The notes below the pieces were generated by a model. It was not told where the DNA came from. It did not search any database and saw only the letters and a list, made by a program, of their open reading frames with translations. DNA of 64,000 bases from Mycolicibacterium sp. P9-22 (GTDB lineage Bacteria > Actinomycetota > Actinomycetes > Mycobacteriales > Mycobacteriaceae): positions 177,908 through 241,907 of the forward strand of contig NZ_NPKP01000008.1 of the NCBI RefSeq assembly GCF_008329585.1. Direction: 5' to 3'. The translations under genes and the position numbers were made by a program. Positions within the stretch are counted from its first letter, which is position 1; every line of letters begins with the position of its first letter. This document shows positions 7,555-15,548 of the stretch, piece after piece.

Positions 7555-9137
7555 GTCGCCAGCAACACCCCGTCGGCCAACAGCAACCTGCGCTGCACAC
7601 CGATGTTGGCCAGGAAGCTCTCATCGTGGCTCACCACCACGAACGCGCCCCGATAGGCGTTCAGCGCCGATTCGAGCTGAGCGACGCTGGACAGATCCAG
7701 GTTGTTGGTCGGTTCGTCCAGCAGCAGCAGCTGCGGCGCCGGCTCGGCGAACAGCACACAGGCCAGCGTCGCGCGCAGCCGTTCCCCGCCCGAGAGTGCA
7801 CCGATCGGCAAGTCGACGCGGTCGCCGCGGAACAGGAACTGCGCCAGCAGATGCCGGCGCCGGGTCACCGACAAACCCGGCGCGTAGGCGATCAGGGAAT
7901 CGGCCACCGACACCTGCTCGTCGAGCAGATCCAGCCGCTGCGACAGATAGGCGATGCGACCGTCTCCGCGCTGAACCTCGCCGGCATCGGGTTGCAGGTC
8001 ACCGGAGATGATGCGGAGCAACGTCGACTTCCCCACCCCGTTGCCGCCGGTCAGCGCGATCCGTTCCGGCCCACGGATATCGATGTCGAGTCCGGCGAAA
8101 GTCCGTGACGCCAACCCGGATCCGGTGAACATCACGCGGCCCGCCGGGACCTCGGTGGCCGGTAGATCCAAGGCCAGCACATCATCGTCGCGCAACGCCT
8201 GCTCGGCGTCATCGAGCCGGTCCCGGGCGTCGCTGACCCGTCTGGCATGCACATCGTCGGCCTTGGCCGCCGACTGCTGCGCGTCCCGCTTCAGCTTGCC
8301 GGCAACAATTTTCGGCAGGCCGGCATCCTTGAGGTTGCGTTTGGCGGTCGATGACCGCTTGTCGGCTCGCTCACGCGCCTGCTGCATCTGCTGTTTGTGG
8401 CGTTTGAGTTCCTGCTCGGCATTGCGGATATTGCTCTGGGCGACTTCCTGGGCAGCCTGCACCGCCGCCTGGTAATCGCTGAATCCGCCGCCGTAGAACG
8501 ACACCTCACCGGCCCGCAATTCCGCGATCGAACCCATCCGGTCCAGCAGCACCCGGTCGTGACTGACCACCAGCAGGCACCCGCCGAAATCTTCCAGGGC
8601 ATCGTAAAGTCGTTGCCGGGCATCGACATCCAAATTGTTGGTGGGTTCGTCGAGCAGCAGCACATCGGGCCGGCGCAGGAGCTGGGCCGTCAGCCCGAGG
8701 GAGACCACCTGCCCACCCGACAGCGTGGACAGTCGGCGGTCGAGCTCCAGGTCCAGTCCGAGCCGGTCCAGCTCGGCACGGGAACGTTCCTGAATATCCC
8801 AGTCATCGCCGATGGCGGCGAACACGGCCTCACTGGCGTCCCCGGCGGCCAGCGCGTCGAGCGCGGCGACCACCGGCGTCACCCCGAGCACGTCGGACAC
8901 GGTGTGCTCGGCCAGAAACGGCAGGTTCTGCGGCAGATAGCCGAGCACACCGTCCACCGAGACGCTGCCCGCGGTCGGGCAGAGCTCACCGGCGATCAGC
9001 CTCAGCAGCGTGCTCTTACCGGCACCGTTGGGTGCCACCAGCCCGAACCGGCCGCGCCCGAACGAGCAGGACAGATCGGTGAACACCTGGGTGTCATCGG
9101 GCCAATGGAACGAAAGATGGGAACAGACAATGGACAT
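7551..9137 (-). CDS. ABC-F family ribosome-associated ATPase
   Basis: A 528-residue protein with two ABC domains and no membrane segment. First domain: Walker A PNGAGKST, signature LSGGQ, Walker B VLLLDEPTNNLD. Then a charged coiled-coil linker rich in Lys, Arg and Gln (about residues 235-325), the part that enters the ribosomal E site in this family. Second domain: GGNGVGKST, LSGGER and LLLLDEPTNNLD. ABC-F proteins act on translating ribosomes and several give resistance to ribosome-targeting antibiotics; whether this one does cannot be told from sequence. The start at 9137 has GGAG eight bases upstream, directly after a run of eight T. A 12-codon leader frame and a hairpin precede it. The stop overlaps the end of the convergent EspC-like gene by four bases. 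Confidence 0.9.
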   Translation of the reverse strand: MSIVCSHLSFHWPDDTQVFTDLSCSFGRGRFGLVAPNGAGKSTLLRLIAGELCPTAGSVSVDGVLGYLPQNLPFLAEHTVSDVLGVTPVVAALDALAAGDASEAVFAAIGDDWDIQERSRAELDRLGLDLELDRRLSTLSGGQVVSLGLTAQLLRRPDVLLLDEPTNNLDVDARQRLYDALEDFGGCLLVVSHDRVLLDRMGSIAELRAGEVSFYGGGFSDYQAAVQAAQEVAQSNIRNAEQELKRHKQQMQQARERADKRSSTAKRNLKDAGLPKIVAGKLKRDAQQSAAKADDVHARRVSDARDRLDDAEQALRDDDVLALDLPATEVPAGRVMFTGSGLASRTFAGLDIDIRGPERIALTGGNGVGKSTLLRIISGDLQPDAGEVQRGDGRIAYLSQRLDLLDEQVSVADSLIAYAPGLSVTRRRHLLAQFLFRGDRVDLPIGALSGGERLRATLACVLFAEPAPQLLLLDEPTNNLDLSSVAQLESALNAYRGAFVVVSHDESFLANIGVQRRLLLADGVLLAT

Positions 9138-9148
9138 GCGGGAACTCC

Positions 9149-9209
9149 AAAAAAAATCGAAGTTGAAGGACGACAGCAGAGATCTCGGGGTCTACCCGGA
9201 GATGTCGTC
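9149..9209 (-). promoter_or_regulatory. Candidate attenuator before the ABC-F gene (hairpin plus T-tract)
   Basis: On the minus strand, GACGACA (9203-9209) pairs with TGTCGTC (9169-9175). Inside, TCTC-C-GGG pairs with CCC-C-GAGA around a TAGA loop with one C-C mismatch, leaving a TCTCTGC bulge. About 12 bases further is a run of eight T (9149-9156), followed at once by the GGAG of the ABC-F gene. The 5' arm of the hairpin is the end of the leader frame, so a translating or stalled ribosome would block the hairpin. Confidence 0.5.
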
Positions 9210-9230
9210 GATTCCCAGCACGTGCACCAT
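9192..9230 (-). CDS. Putative 12-residue leader peptide
   Basis: ATG at 9230 to TAG at 9192-9194 encodes MVHVLGIDDISG. It begins 14 bases after the dapE stop, with no strong ribosome-binding site, and ends inside the hairpin that precedes the ABC-F gene. Support is only its position and its overlap with the hairpin arm. Confidence 0.35.
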   Translation of the reverse strand: MVHVLGIDDISG

Positions 9231-9244
9231 GCTACCGAAACCGG

Positions 9245-10312
9245 TCAAGCGGTTAAGTAGGCGCGCAACGTCTCGGTGGTCGCGCTGATCGCCGCGATGT
9301 CGACATGCTCGTCGACCTTGTGCGCCAGGTTCGGATCCCCCGGGCCGTAGTTGACCGCCGCGATGCCAAGGGCGGCGAACCGCGACACGTCGGTCCAGCC
9401 GTACTTCGCGCGCACCTGTCCCCCGGCCGCGGCGACCAGTGCGGCGGCCGCGGGGTTCGCCAGGCCGGGCAGCGCTCCCGCGGCGGCGTCGGTGACCTCG
9501 AGCGATACGTCCAGACCGTCGAGTACCTCGTGCACATGCGCAACCGCCTGCTCGACGCTGCGGTCGGGCGCGAACCGGAAGTTGACCGTCACGGTCGCCG
9601 CATCGGGGATCACGTTGCCCGCGACACCGCCGTCGATGCGCACCGCCGAGAGGCCCTCCCGGTACACGCACCCGTCGATGTCGACGTTGCGCGACTCATA
9701 CCGCGCCAGCCGGTCGAGTACGGCGCCGAGTTTGTGAATGGCGTTGTCGCCCAGCCAGGATCGCGCGGAGTGCGCCCGGGTGCCTGCTGCGCTCGCGACG
9801 ATCCGGATGGTGCCCTGGCAACCGGCCTCGATGAACCCGCCGGATGGCTCGCCGAGGATCGCGACGTCGGCGGCCAGCCAGTCCGGCAACTCGCGCTCGA
9901 TGCGGCCCAGTCCGTTGGCGCTGGACTCGATCTCCTCGCAGTCGTACATGACCAGGGTGAGGTCGTGAGTCGGCTCGGCGATGGTGGCGGCCAGATGCAG
10001 GAACACCGCATCACCGGATTTCATGTCCGAGGTGCCACACCCGTACATCCGGCCGCCCTGGACCCGGCTGGGCAGGTTGTCGGCGGCGGGCACGGTGTCG
10101 GTGTGCCCGGCCAGCAGCACCCGTGACGGACGGCCCAGATCGGTGCGGGCCAGCACCGCGTCACCGTGGCGGATCACCTCGAAGTGCGGCGCCTGCTCGC
10201 GCAGCGCCGCCTCGATCTCATCGGCGATGCGCTGCTCGTGGCGTGACTCGCTGGGGATGTCCACCAGCGCGGCGGTCAGTGCGATCGGATCGGCACGCAG
10301 GTCTAGCCCCAT
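9245..10312 (-). CDS. dapE: Succinyl-diaminopimelate desuccinylase
   Basis: M20 metallopeptidase of 355 residues that hydrolyses N-succinyl-LL-diaminopimelate in lysine and peptidoglycan precursor synthesis. Metal-site motifs are visible: GHTDTVP (first zinc His and Asp), GTSDMKSG (bridging Asp), CEEIE (catalytic and metal Glu), and a late AHKVDEHV with the last His ligand. A longer open frame reaches 10582, but the Met followed by GLDLRADP matches the family N-terminus and leaves a 34-base divergent spacer to dapD. Paired dapE and dapD are also divergent in M. tuberculosis (Rv1202/Rv1201c). Confidence 0.93.
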   Translation of the reverse strand: MGLDLRADPIALTAALVDIPSESRHEQRIADEIEAALREQAPHFEVIRHGDAVLARTDLGRPSRVLLAGHTDTVPAADNLPSRVQGGRMYGCGTSDMKSGDAVFLHLAATIAEPTHDLTLVMYDCEEIESSANGLGRIERELPDWLAADVAILGEPSGGFIEAGCQGTIRIVASAAGTRAHSARSWLGDNAIHKLGAVLDRLARYESRNVDIDGCVYREGLSAVRIDGGVAGNVIPDAATVTVNFRFAPDRSVEQAVAHVHEVLDGLDVSLEVTDAAAGALPGLANPAAAALVAAAGGQVRAKYGWTDVSRFAALGIAAVNYGPGDPNLAHKVDEHVDIAAISATTETLRAYLTA

Positions 10313-10346
10313 AACGGTCCAACCTAGTCCAGTAGCGTGTAGCCCC

Positions 10347-11291
10347 GTGACTGCTGCATCTGGCTTCGGCCTGGCCACCATCGCCGCCGACGGAACCGTC
10401 CTGGACACCTGGTTTCCTGCTCCCGAGCTGACCGGTGACGGGGTGGCCGGAACCACGCGGCTGTCGGTCGCCGAGGTGACCGACAACCTGGCCGACCTGA
10501 CCGGCCCGGACACCGACCGCGATGTCGAGGTCGTCGCGGTGCGCACCACCATCGCTTCGCTGGACGACAAGCCCGTCGACACCTTCGACGCCTACCTGCG
10601 GCTGCACCTGCTCTCGCACCGCCTGATCAAGCCGCACGAGGCGAACCTCGACGGCATCTTCGGGCTGCTGGCCAACGTGGTGTGGACGAACTTCGGTCCC
10701 GCCGCGGTCGAGGGCTTCGAGCTGGTGCGCGCCAAGCTGCGCCGCCGCGGGGCCGTCACCGTGTACGGCATCGACAAGTTCCCCCGGATGGTCGACTACG
10801 TGATCCCGGGCGGTGTGCGCATCGCCGACGCCGACCGGGTGCGCCTCGGCGCGCACCTGGCGCCCGGCACCACCGTCATGCACGAGGGCTTCGTGAACTT
10901 CAACGCCGGCACCCTGGGCAACTCCATGGTGGAGGGCCGCATCTCGGCGGGCGTGGTGGTCGACGACGGTTCCGATATCGGCGGCGGCGCCTCCATCATG
11001 GGCACCCTGTCCGGTGGCGGCAAAGAGGTCATCTCGGTGGGCAAGCGTTGCCTGCTGGGCGCGAATGCCGGGCTCGGCATCTCGCTGGGCGACGACTGCG
11101 TCATCGAGGCAGGCCTGTACGTCACCGGCGGCACCAAGGTCACCACAGCCGACGGGCAGACCGTCAAGGCCAAGGAACTCTCGGGCAACAGCAACCTGCT
11201 GTTCCGCCGCAACTCACTGTCGGGCGCGGTCGAGGTCGTCAAGCGTGACGGCACCGGCATCACCCTGAACGAGGCGCTGCACGCCAACTGA
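10347..11291 (+). CDS. dapD: Tetrahydrodipicolinate N-succinyltransferase
   Basis: A 314-residue succinyl-CoA-dependent transferase of the lysine/DAP pathway, starting with GTG at 10347. The middle and C-terminal parts show hexapeptide-repeat, left-handed beta-helix character with many G/V/I steps (VRLGAHLAPGTTVMHEGFVN, GKRCLLGANAGLGISLGDDC). The conserved NAGTLGNSMVEGRIS segment is present. It shares a 34-base intergenic region with dapE, so both promoters must overlap or lie inside the coding starts. Product and substrate follow from the family and from the dapE neighbour. Confidence 0.93.
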   Translation: MTAASGFGLATIAADGTVLDTWFPAPELTGDGVAGTTRLSVAEVTDNLADLTGPDTDRDVEVVAVRTTIASLDDKPVDTFDAYLRLHLLSHRLIKPHEANLDGIFGLLANVVWTNFGPAAVEGFELVRAKLRRRGAVTVYGIDKFPRMVDYVIPGGVRIADADRVRLGAHLAPGTTVMHEGFVNFNAGTLGNSMVEGRISAGVVVDDGSDIGGGASIMGTLSGGGKEVISVGKRCLLGANAGLGISLGDDCVIEAGLYVTGGTKVTTADGQTVKAKELSGNSNLLFRRNSLSGAVEVVKRDGTGITLNEALHAN

Positions 11292-11302
11292 GACCGCGCC
11301 CG

Positions 11303-11353
11303 ACGTCGACTTCCCGTTGACCGAACGCGAGTTTTCCGACGATAAGTCGACGT
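11303..11353. terminator. Long inverted repeat between convergent genes
   Basis: ACGTCGACTT (11303-11312) and AAGTCGACGT (11344-11353) form a perfect 10-base inverted repeat separated by 31 bases. It sits between the convergent ends of dapD and the SRPBCC gene, where a bidirectional terminator is expected; no U-tract is present. Confidence 0.4.
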
Positions 11354-11370
11354 TGAGGGTCGTCCAGCGC

Positions 11371-11823
11371 TCAGGGCGCTTGTTTTGACGCGTACGCGAG
11401 CAGATTCTCCGCGAGGCGGCCCAGAAAGCGCCTCAGGAATGCGCGCCAGAGCAGTCCCGAGCCGGGAATCCGCTCTTCGAACTGACCCGACCACCGCACG
11501 GTGAGTGCACCGTCCGCGCCCTCGGTCAACACCACGCGTGCCGAGTAATCGCGAACCGGCCAGTCAGCCAGGATGCGGTAACCGTGTGTCATCGGAGGCT
11601 CGTCGACGGTGATCTGCTCGGCGGTGTTGAACCGGGCCGTACCGACCACCCGCACCCGGCCGACAGCCATATCGTCGCGCAACGGCCCTCCGTCCCAACG
11701 CGATTTCGGGATAGCAGGCCCTGCCCAGCGCGACCACGCCTCCGCGTCGCGCAGGAGTTCGAACGCCACCTCTCGCGACGCTCGTCCGGTCCGTTCGATC
11801 TCGACGGAATAGCGCTTTCCCAT
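11371..11823 (-). CDS. SRPBCC (START-like) family protein
   Basis: A 150-residue protein of the polyketide cyclase/START-like (SRPBCC) fold: an N-terminal beta strand (YSVEIERTGRASREVAFELL), a DAEAWSRWAGPAIPKSRW helical segment, beta strands ending SARVVLTEG and LTVRWSGQFEERIPGSG, and a long C-terminal amphipathic helix. These proteins bind hydrophobic ligands; the ligand is unknown. The ATG at 11823 has a good GGAGG upstream. The gene is divergent from a TetR-family gene with a shared palindromic operator, so it is probably that repressor's target. Confidence 0.8.
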   Translation of the reverse strand: MGKRYSVEIERTGRASREVAFELLRDAEAWSRWAGPAIPKSRWDGGPLRDDMAVGRVRVVGTARFNTAEQITVDEPPMTHGYRILADWPVRDYSARVVLTEGADGALTVRWSGQFEERIPGSGLLWRAFLRRFLGRLAENLLAYASKQAP

Positions 11824-11859
11824 AAGCCGGCCTCCTCGGCGGTTCTGATGACGCCACAT

Positions 11860-11880
11860 TAACAGAACAGTGTTCCGTTA
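11860..11880. promoter_or_regulatory. Palindromic operator between the SRPBCC and TetR genes
   Basis: Half-sites TAACAGAACA (11860-11869) and TGTTCCGTTA (11871-11880) flank a central G; only one base pair of the ten breaks symmetry. Its length and site between divergent genes suit a TetR dimer that represses both. Confidence 0.75.
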
Positions 11881-11911
11881 TAGTGGTTAGCGGACGAGAG
11901 GAGCCGGTCAG

Positions 11912-12541
11912 ATCGACAACGAGTTCCAGCGGGCACGCACCCGGCAACAGCGCGCACATCGGGAGGACGAGATCCGGTCTGCCACGCGCCGGCTGTTGGC
12001 GCGCCACGAGATCGATGACGTCACACTGCGGGCCATCGCTGTCGAGGCCGGTCTCGCAGCCAGTAACGTCCTGCGCCACGTCGGCTCGCGTGAGGAGTTG
12101 CTGCTCGACCTGATGGACGAGGAGTACCGCGCCTGGCTGGCGGAGTTGAGCCGATTGACGACCGCCCCGGGCCCCGGTGCCGACACGACGGCACTGGCAT
12201 CGTTGATCGCCGATACCCTCGCACCGCGCCCCTTGCTCCAGTGCCTGATCGAGGTCTCGCCGCAGTTGCTCCGCACACTCCCCGCCACCCGTGCGCCCGA
12301 GCGGTCGCGCGGCCAAGGGCTACGGAACGGAGAAGCGTTGGCCGATGTGGTCCAGCTCGGCCTGGGGAAACAATTCTCGGCGGTCGACCGCGTCTACCTC
12401 GTCGCCGGATTGCACGCCGTCGTCACCGCGACCGCGGCCTGGTCGCGACAAGGCGTGTTCCCGGTGAGTGTGCCCGTCGCGACCCGGGACCTCGTGCAGA
12501 TCCTGCTGGACGGGCTACTGGCCCGCGCGGACCGCGAATGA
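11912..12541 (+). CDS. TetR family regulator with apparent ATC start codon
   Basis: The N-terminal helix-turn-helix is clear: EDEIRSATRRLLARHEIDDV, then TLRAIAVEAGLAASNVLRHVGSREELL. The complete domain requires about 28 residues upstream of the first ordinary start (TTG at 11996), but this frame has an in-frame TAG at 11888 and no ATG, GTG or TTG between. An ATC at 11912 lies exactly eight bases after AGAGGAG and would give a 209-residue protein of normal TetR length. Starting at TTG 11996 would remove most of helix 1. The downstream two-thirds is the usual helical ligand/dimer domain. It is divergent from the SRPBCC gene. Confidence 0.7.
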   Translation: MDNEFQRARTRQQRAHREDEIRSATRRLLARHEIDDVTLRAIAVEAGLAASNVLRHVGSREELLLDLMDEEYRAWLAELSRLTTAPGPGADTTALASLIADTLAPRPLLQCLIEVSPQLLRTLPATRAPERSRGQGLRNGEALADVVQLGLGKQFSAVDRVYLVAGLHAVVTATAAWSRQGVFPVSVPVATRDLVQILLDGLLARADRE

Positions 12542-12558
12542 CCCGGCCGGCGAGTCGT

Positions 12559-12906
12559 TCACTGCTCGGCCGCGAGGATGCAGAACTCGTTGCCCTCGGG
12601 GTCGGCCAGCACCACCCAGCTCTGCTCGCCCTGACCGATGTCCACCCGGCGCGCACCGAGTGCGAGGGCCCGGTCGACCTCGGCCTGCTGGTCCTCGGGC
12701 GTGAAGTCCGGGTGCAGACGGTTCTTGACCACCTTGTCCTCGGGCACCGCGAGGAACAACCATTCCGGGCCGTGTCCCGGCGGCGGTGTCAGCACGACGT
12801 CGCCGTCGGAGTCCGTCCGGTGCGGCCAGCCGAGGAACTCGGCCCACCACGCGCCGAGCGCCGTCGGGTCGTGGGCGTCGACGCAGATCTGGCTGAAGTT
12901 CAACAT
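12559..12906 (-). CDS. VOC/glyoxalase-like family protein
   Basis: A 115-residue protein with two beta-alpha-beta-beta-beta units of the vicinal oxygen chelate fold: FSQICVDAHDPTALGAWWAEFLGW at the N-terminus and VVLADPEGNEFCIL at the C-terminus. The pattern resembles the actinobacterial glyoxalase-like (Glyoxalase_6) group, often enzymes of unknown substrate or antibiotic-binding proteins. It follows fadD36 after seven bases on the same strand, with a poor ribosome-binding site, suggesting coupled translation. The open frame reaches 13023, but the Met at 12906 fits the fold. Confidence 0.8.
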   Translation of the reverse strand: MLNFSQICVDAHDPTALGAWWAEFLGWPHRTDSDGDVVLTPPPGHGPEWLFLAVPEDKVVKNRLHPDFTPEDQQAEVDRALALGARRVDIGQGEQSWVVLADPEGNEFCILAAEQ

Positions 12907-12913
12907 CGGCAAC

Positions 12914-14323
12914 TCATTTCGCCAGCTCCTTCTTGAGCACCTTGCCCATCGCATTGCGTGGCAGACTGTCCACCTTGCGTATCTCCCTGGGCCTCTTGTG
13001 TACCGAAAGCTGCTCGGCGACAAACTGGATCAGCTGATCCGCGTCTGCGTCGCCGACGACGAAGGCCACGATCCGCTGCCCCAGGTCGTCATCCGGCACG
13101 CCGACCACGGCCACCTCGTCGACCCCCGGATACCCCAGCAGAACGGTTTCAATCTCGCCGGCGCCGATCCGGAATCCACCCGATTTGATCAGGTCTACCG
13201 ATTCACGCCCGACGATGCGGTGCATGCCGTCGGCATCGATCACCGCGACATCACCTGTGCGGTACCAACCTTCGGCGTCGAACGCCTCGGCCGTCGCATC
13301 GGGCCGGTTGAGGTATCCGCTGAAGTTCGTCGGGCTCTTCACCTGGAGCTGCCCGATCGATTCCCCGTCATGCGGGACGGGCTGACCGTCGTCGTCGACC
13401 AAGCGGGTCTGCACACCCGCCACCGGTAGGCCCACCCAGCCCGGCCGGCGGTCGCCGTCGGCCCTGGTGCTGATGGTGATCAGCGTTTCCGTGCTGCCGT
13501 ATCGCTCGACCGGTGCGTGCCCGGTCAGCCTCACCAGGTCCTCGAACACCGGCGTGGGCAGCGCCGCACTGCCCGACACCAGCAGCCGCGCCGACGACAG
13601 CGCCCGGGCGGCGTCGGCGTCGGCGGCGATGCGGGACCAGACCGTCGGCACCCCGAAATACAGCGTGCCCGCTGCCTCGGCGTACGCCTGCGGAGACGGT
13701 TTCCCGGTGTGCACGAACCGGTTTCCGATGCGCAGCGAGCCCAGTAGACCGAGCACCAGCCCGTGCACGTGAAACAGCGGCAGACCGTGCACCAGGGTGT
13801 CCGCGGCGGTCCACTCCCAGGCCTGCGCCAGCGCATCGATATCGGCAGCGATGGCGCGGCGACTGATCGTGACGCCCTTGGGCAGGCCGGTGGTGCCGGA
13901 GGTGTACATGATCATCGCGGTCGCCTCGGGTCGCGGCTCGGCGTAGCGGTGCCAGGACCTGGCGTGCATCCGCACCGGAATATGCGGTAGCCCTTCACTT
14001 TCGACCGGTAGTTCACCGAGCCAGGCTTGCACACCGGAATCGCTGAGCAGGTGTGCCCGTTCGGTGGCCCCCACATCGGCGGGCACCGGCACGAACGGCA
14101 CACCGGCGATCAGGCAGCCGATGACCGCCAGCACCGTCGTCGCGGTGGGGGTGGCCAGGATCGCCACCCGCTGGGCCCGCGCGACCCGTTCGGCGACGGA
14201 CGTGCCAGCTCCGACCAGGTCACTGCGGCTCAACGTCACACCGTCGATACGCACCGCGTCGGCCAGGTCGTGCCCGGCGGCCACGGCGGCCGGGTCCAGC
14301 GAGGTCAGCAACACCGTAGACAT
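12914..14323 (-). CDS. fadD36: FadD36, acyl-CoA synthetase
   Basis: A 469-residue ANL adenylating enzyme. Motifs: YTSGTTGLPKG (ATP-binding, about residues 140-150), YGSTET, the hinge YRTGDVAVID and the C-terminal catalytic lysine region RNAMGKVLKK. Length and order match M. tuberculosis FadD36 (Rv1193). Its compact size is closer to malonyl-CoA or medium-chain synthetases than to long-chain FadDs; the natural substrate is not known. It is divergent from a Nudix gene with 23 bases between starts. Confidence 0.9.
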   Translation of the reverse strand: MSTVLLTSLDPAAVAAGHDLADAVRIDGVTLSRSDLVGAGTSVAERVARAQRVAILATPTATTVLAVIGCLIAGVPFVPVPADVGATERAHLLSDSGVQAWLGELPVESEGLPHIPVRMHARSWHRYAEPRPEATAMIMYTSGTTGLPKGVTISRRAIAADIDALAQAWEWTAADTLVHGLPLFHVHGLVLGLLGSLRIGNRFVHTGKPSPQAYAEAAGTLYFGVPTVWSRIAADADAARALSSARLLVSGSAALPTPVFEDLVRLTGHAPVERYGSTETLITISTRADGDRRPGWVGLPVAGVQTRLVDDDGQPVPHDGESIGQLQVKSPTNFSGYLNRPDATAEAFDAEGWYRTGDVAVIDADGMHRIVGRESVDLIKSGGFRIGAGEIETVLLGYPGVDEVAVVGVPDDDLGQRIVAFVVGDADADQLIQFVAEQLSVHKRPREIRKVDSLPRNAMGKVLKKELAK

Positions 14324-14346
14324 TCATGCGAGGCTACCCTTGCGTT

Positions 14347-14886
14347 ATGGGACGGATCGAGCGGATGTCCAGTCGTGAGGTCTATCGCAACAACTGGATG
14401 ACGGTGCGCGAGGACGCGATCCGGCGTCCCGACGGCAGCCACGGCATCTACGGTGTGATCGACAAGCCCACCTACGCGCTGGTGGTCGCACGCGACGGTG
14501 AGCGCTTCCATCTCGTCGAGCAGTTCCGCTACCCGATCGGGTTGCGGCGCTGGGAGTTCCCGCAAGGTACCGCGCCCGAGCTGGCCGACCTGGAACCGCT
14601 GGAACTGGCCGCACGCGAACTGCGCGAGGAGACGGGCCTGCGGGCGGACTCGCTGGTCCGCCTCGGGCAACTCGACGTGGCGCCCGGGATGAGCAGCCAG
14701 CGCGGGTGGGTGTTCCTGGCGACCGGGCTGACTCAGGGTGAGCACGAGCGCGAGCACGAGGAGCAAGACATGCACAGCGCCTGGTTCACCGGCGCGCAGA
14801 TCGAGCAGATGATCCGCGACGGTGACATCACCGATGCCCAGACGATTGCTGCGTGGACCATGGTGCGGCTGGCCGAACGCGGCTGA
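14347..14886 (+). CDS. Nudix hydrolase (ADP-ribose pyrophosphatase-like)
   Basis: A 179-residue Nudix protein. The helix of the box is seen as LELAARELREETGL with the preceding PQGT loop, and the N-terminal domain (SREVYRNNWMTVREDAIRRP) is like that of ADP-sugar pyrophosphatases. Such enzymes hydrolyse nucleoside diphosphates linked to another group. The exact substrate cannot be read from the sequence. The start is the ATG at 14347, since upstream codons would overlap the divergent fadD36 start. Confidence 0.85.
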   Translation: MGRIERMSSREVYRNNWMTVREDAIRRPDGSHGIYGVIDKPTYALVVARDGERFHLVEQFRYPIGLRRWEFPQGTAPELADLEPLELAARELREETGLRADSLVRLGQLDVAPGMSSQRGWVFLATGLTQGEHEREHEEQDMHSAWFTGAQIEQMIRDGDITDAQTIAAWTMVRLAERG

Positions 14887-14972
14887 AACCCGTGCACCGT
14901 CACAATGTGGTCTCTAATTGACGCAGCTGACATGACGACCGGCGGTTTTGTCGCAGCCCCCCGCTACCTTTG

Positions 14973-14984
14973 GATCAGCTGATC
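14973..14984. promoter_or_regulatory. Perfect 12-base palindrome upstream of a secreted-protein gene
   Basis: GATCAGCTGATC is a perfect palindrome ending 23 bases before the ATG of the next gene. It could be an operator in the promoter/5' UTR; no regulator is identified. Confidence 0.35.
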
Positions 14985-15007
14985 GTTTGACTGAACAGGG
15001 ATAAGGG

Positions 15008-15505
15008 ATGTTGGTCCGTCGACTGTGCACTGCGTTGGCAGCCGTCCTGGTGGCCGGCCTCGTTCCCATGCCCTCCGCCGCCGCAGTCGGCCAAGGGTGG
15101 AACGGCCGCTACAACGTCGTGACCTACGCATCCCAGAAGAACGGCACCAGCGTCGCCGCCCGCCAAGCCGAGGGCGATCTCAGCGCCGTGTACACCTTCT
15201 CGACGGCCTGCGCCGGCAGTACCTGCGTCGCCACGGTGCTGGACGGGCCCGCGCCGTCGAACCCGACGATCCCGCAGCCCCAGCGCTACAAGTGGAACGG
15301 CGAGAAGTGGACCTTCGCCTACAACTGGCAGTGGGAGTGTTACCTCGGGGACAGCACTCCTCGGGTGTTCAGCCCGGCACAGTCCTGGGTGTCCTACACC
15401 CCCCAGCCCGACGGAACCCTGCAGGGCAGCTGGTACACCGACATCCTGAGCGGACCCTGCCGCGGCAACGTGCTGATGCCGGCCGCGGCGTTCCCGGCTC
15501 CGTAG
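15008..15505 (+). CDS. Secreted protein of unknown function with four cysteines
   Basis: A 165-residue protein with a signal peptide ending near SAAA (residue 25). The mature part starts with a W-x-G-x-Y pattern (GWNGRYNVVTYASQKNGTSV), repeated beta strands, and four cysteines (ACAGSTC, WECYLG, GPCRG) that would form two disulfides outside the membrane. The strongly beta, Trp-rich sequence resembles mycobacterial exported proteins without known function. It stands alone on the plus strand. Confidence 0.8.
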   Translation: MLVRRLCTALAAVLVAGLVPMPSAAAVGQGWNGRYNVVTYASQKNGTSVAARQAEGDLSAVYTFSTACAGSTCVATVLDGPAPSNPTIPQPQRYKWNGEKWTFAYNWQWECYLGDSTPRVFSPAQSWVSYTPQPDGTLQGSWYTDILSGPCRGNVLMPAAAFPAP

Positions 15506-15548
15506 GGTGCCCCGATGACTTTCGCCCGCTGACCCGGTCAGTACCGGT

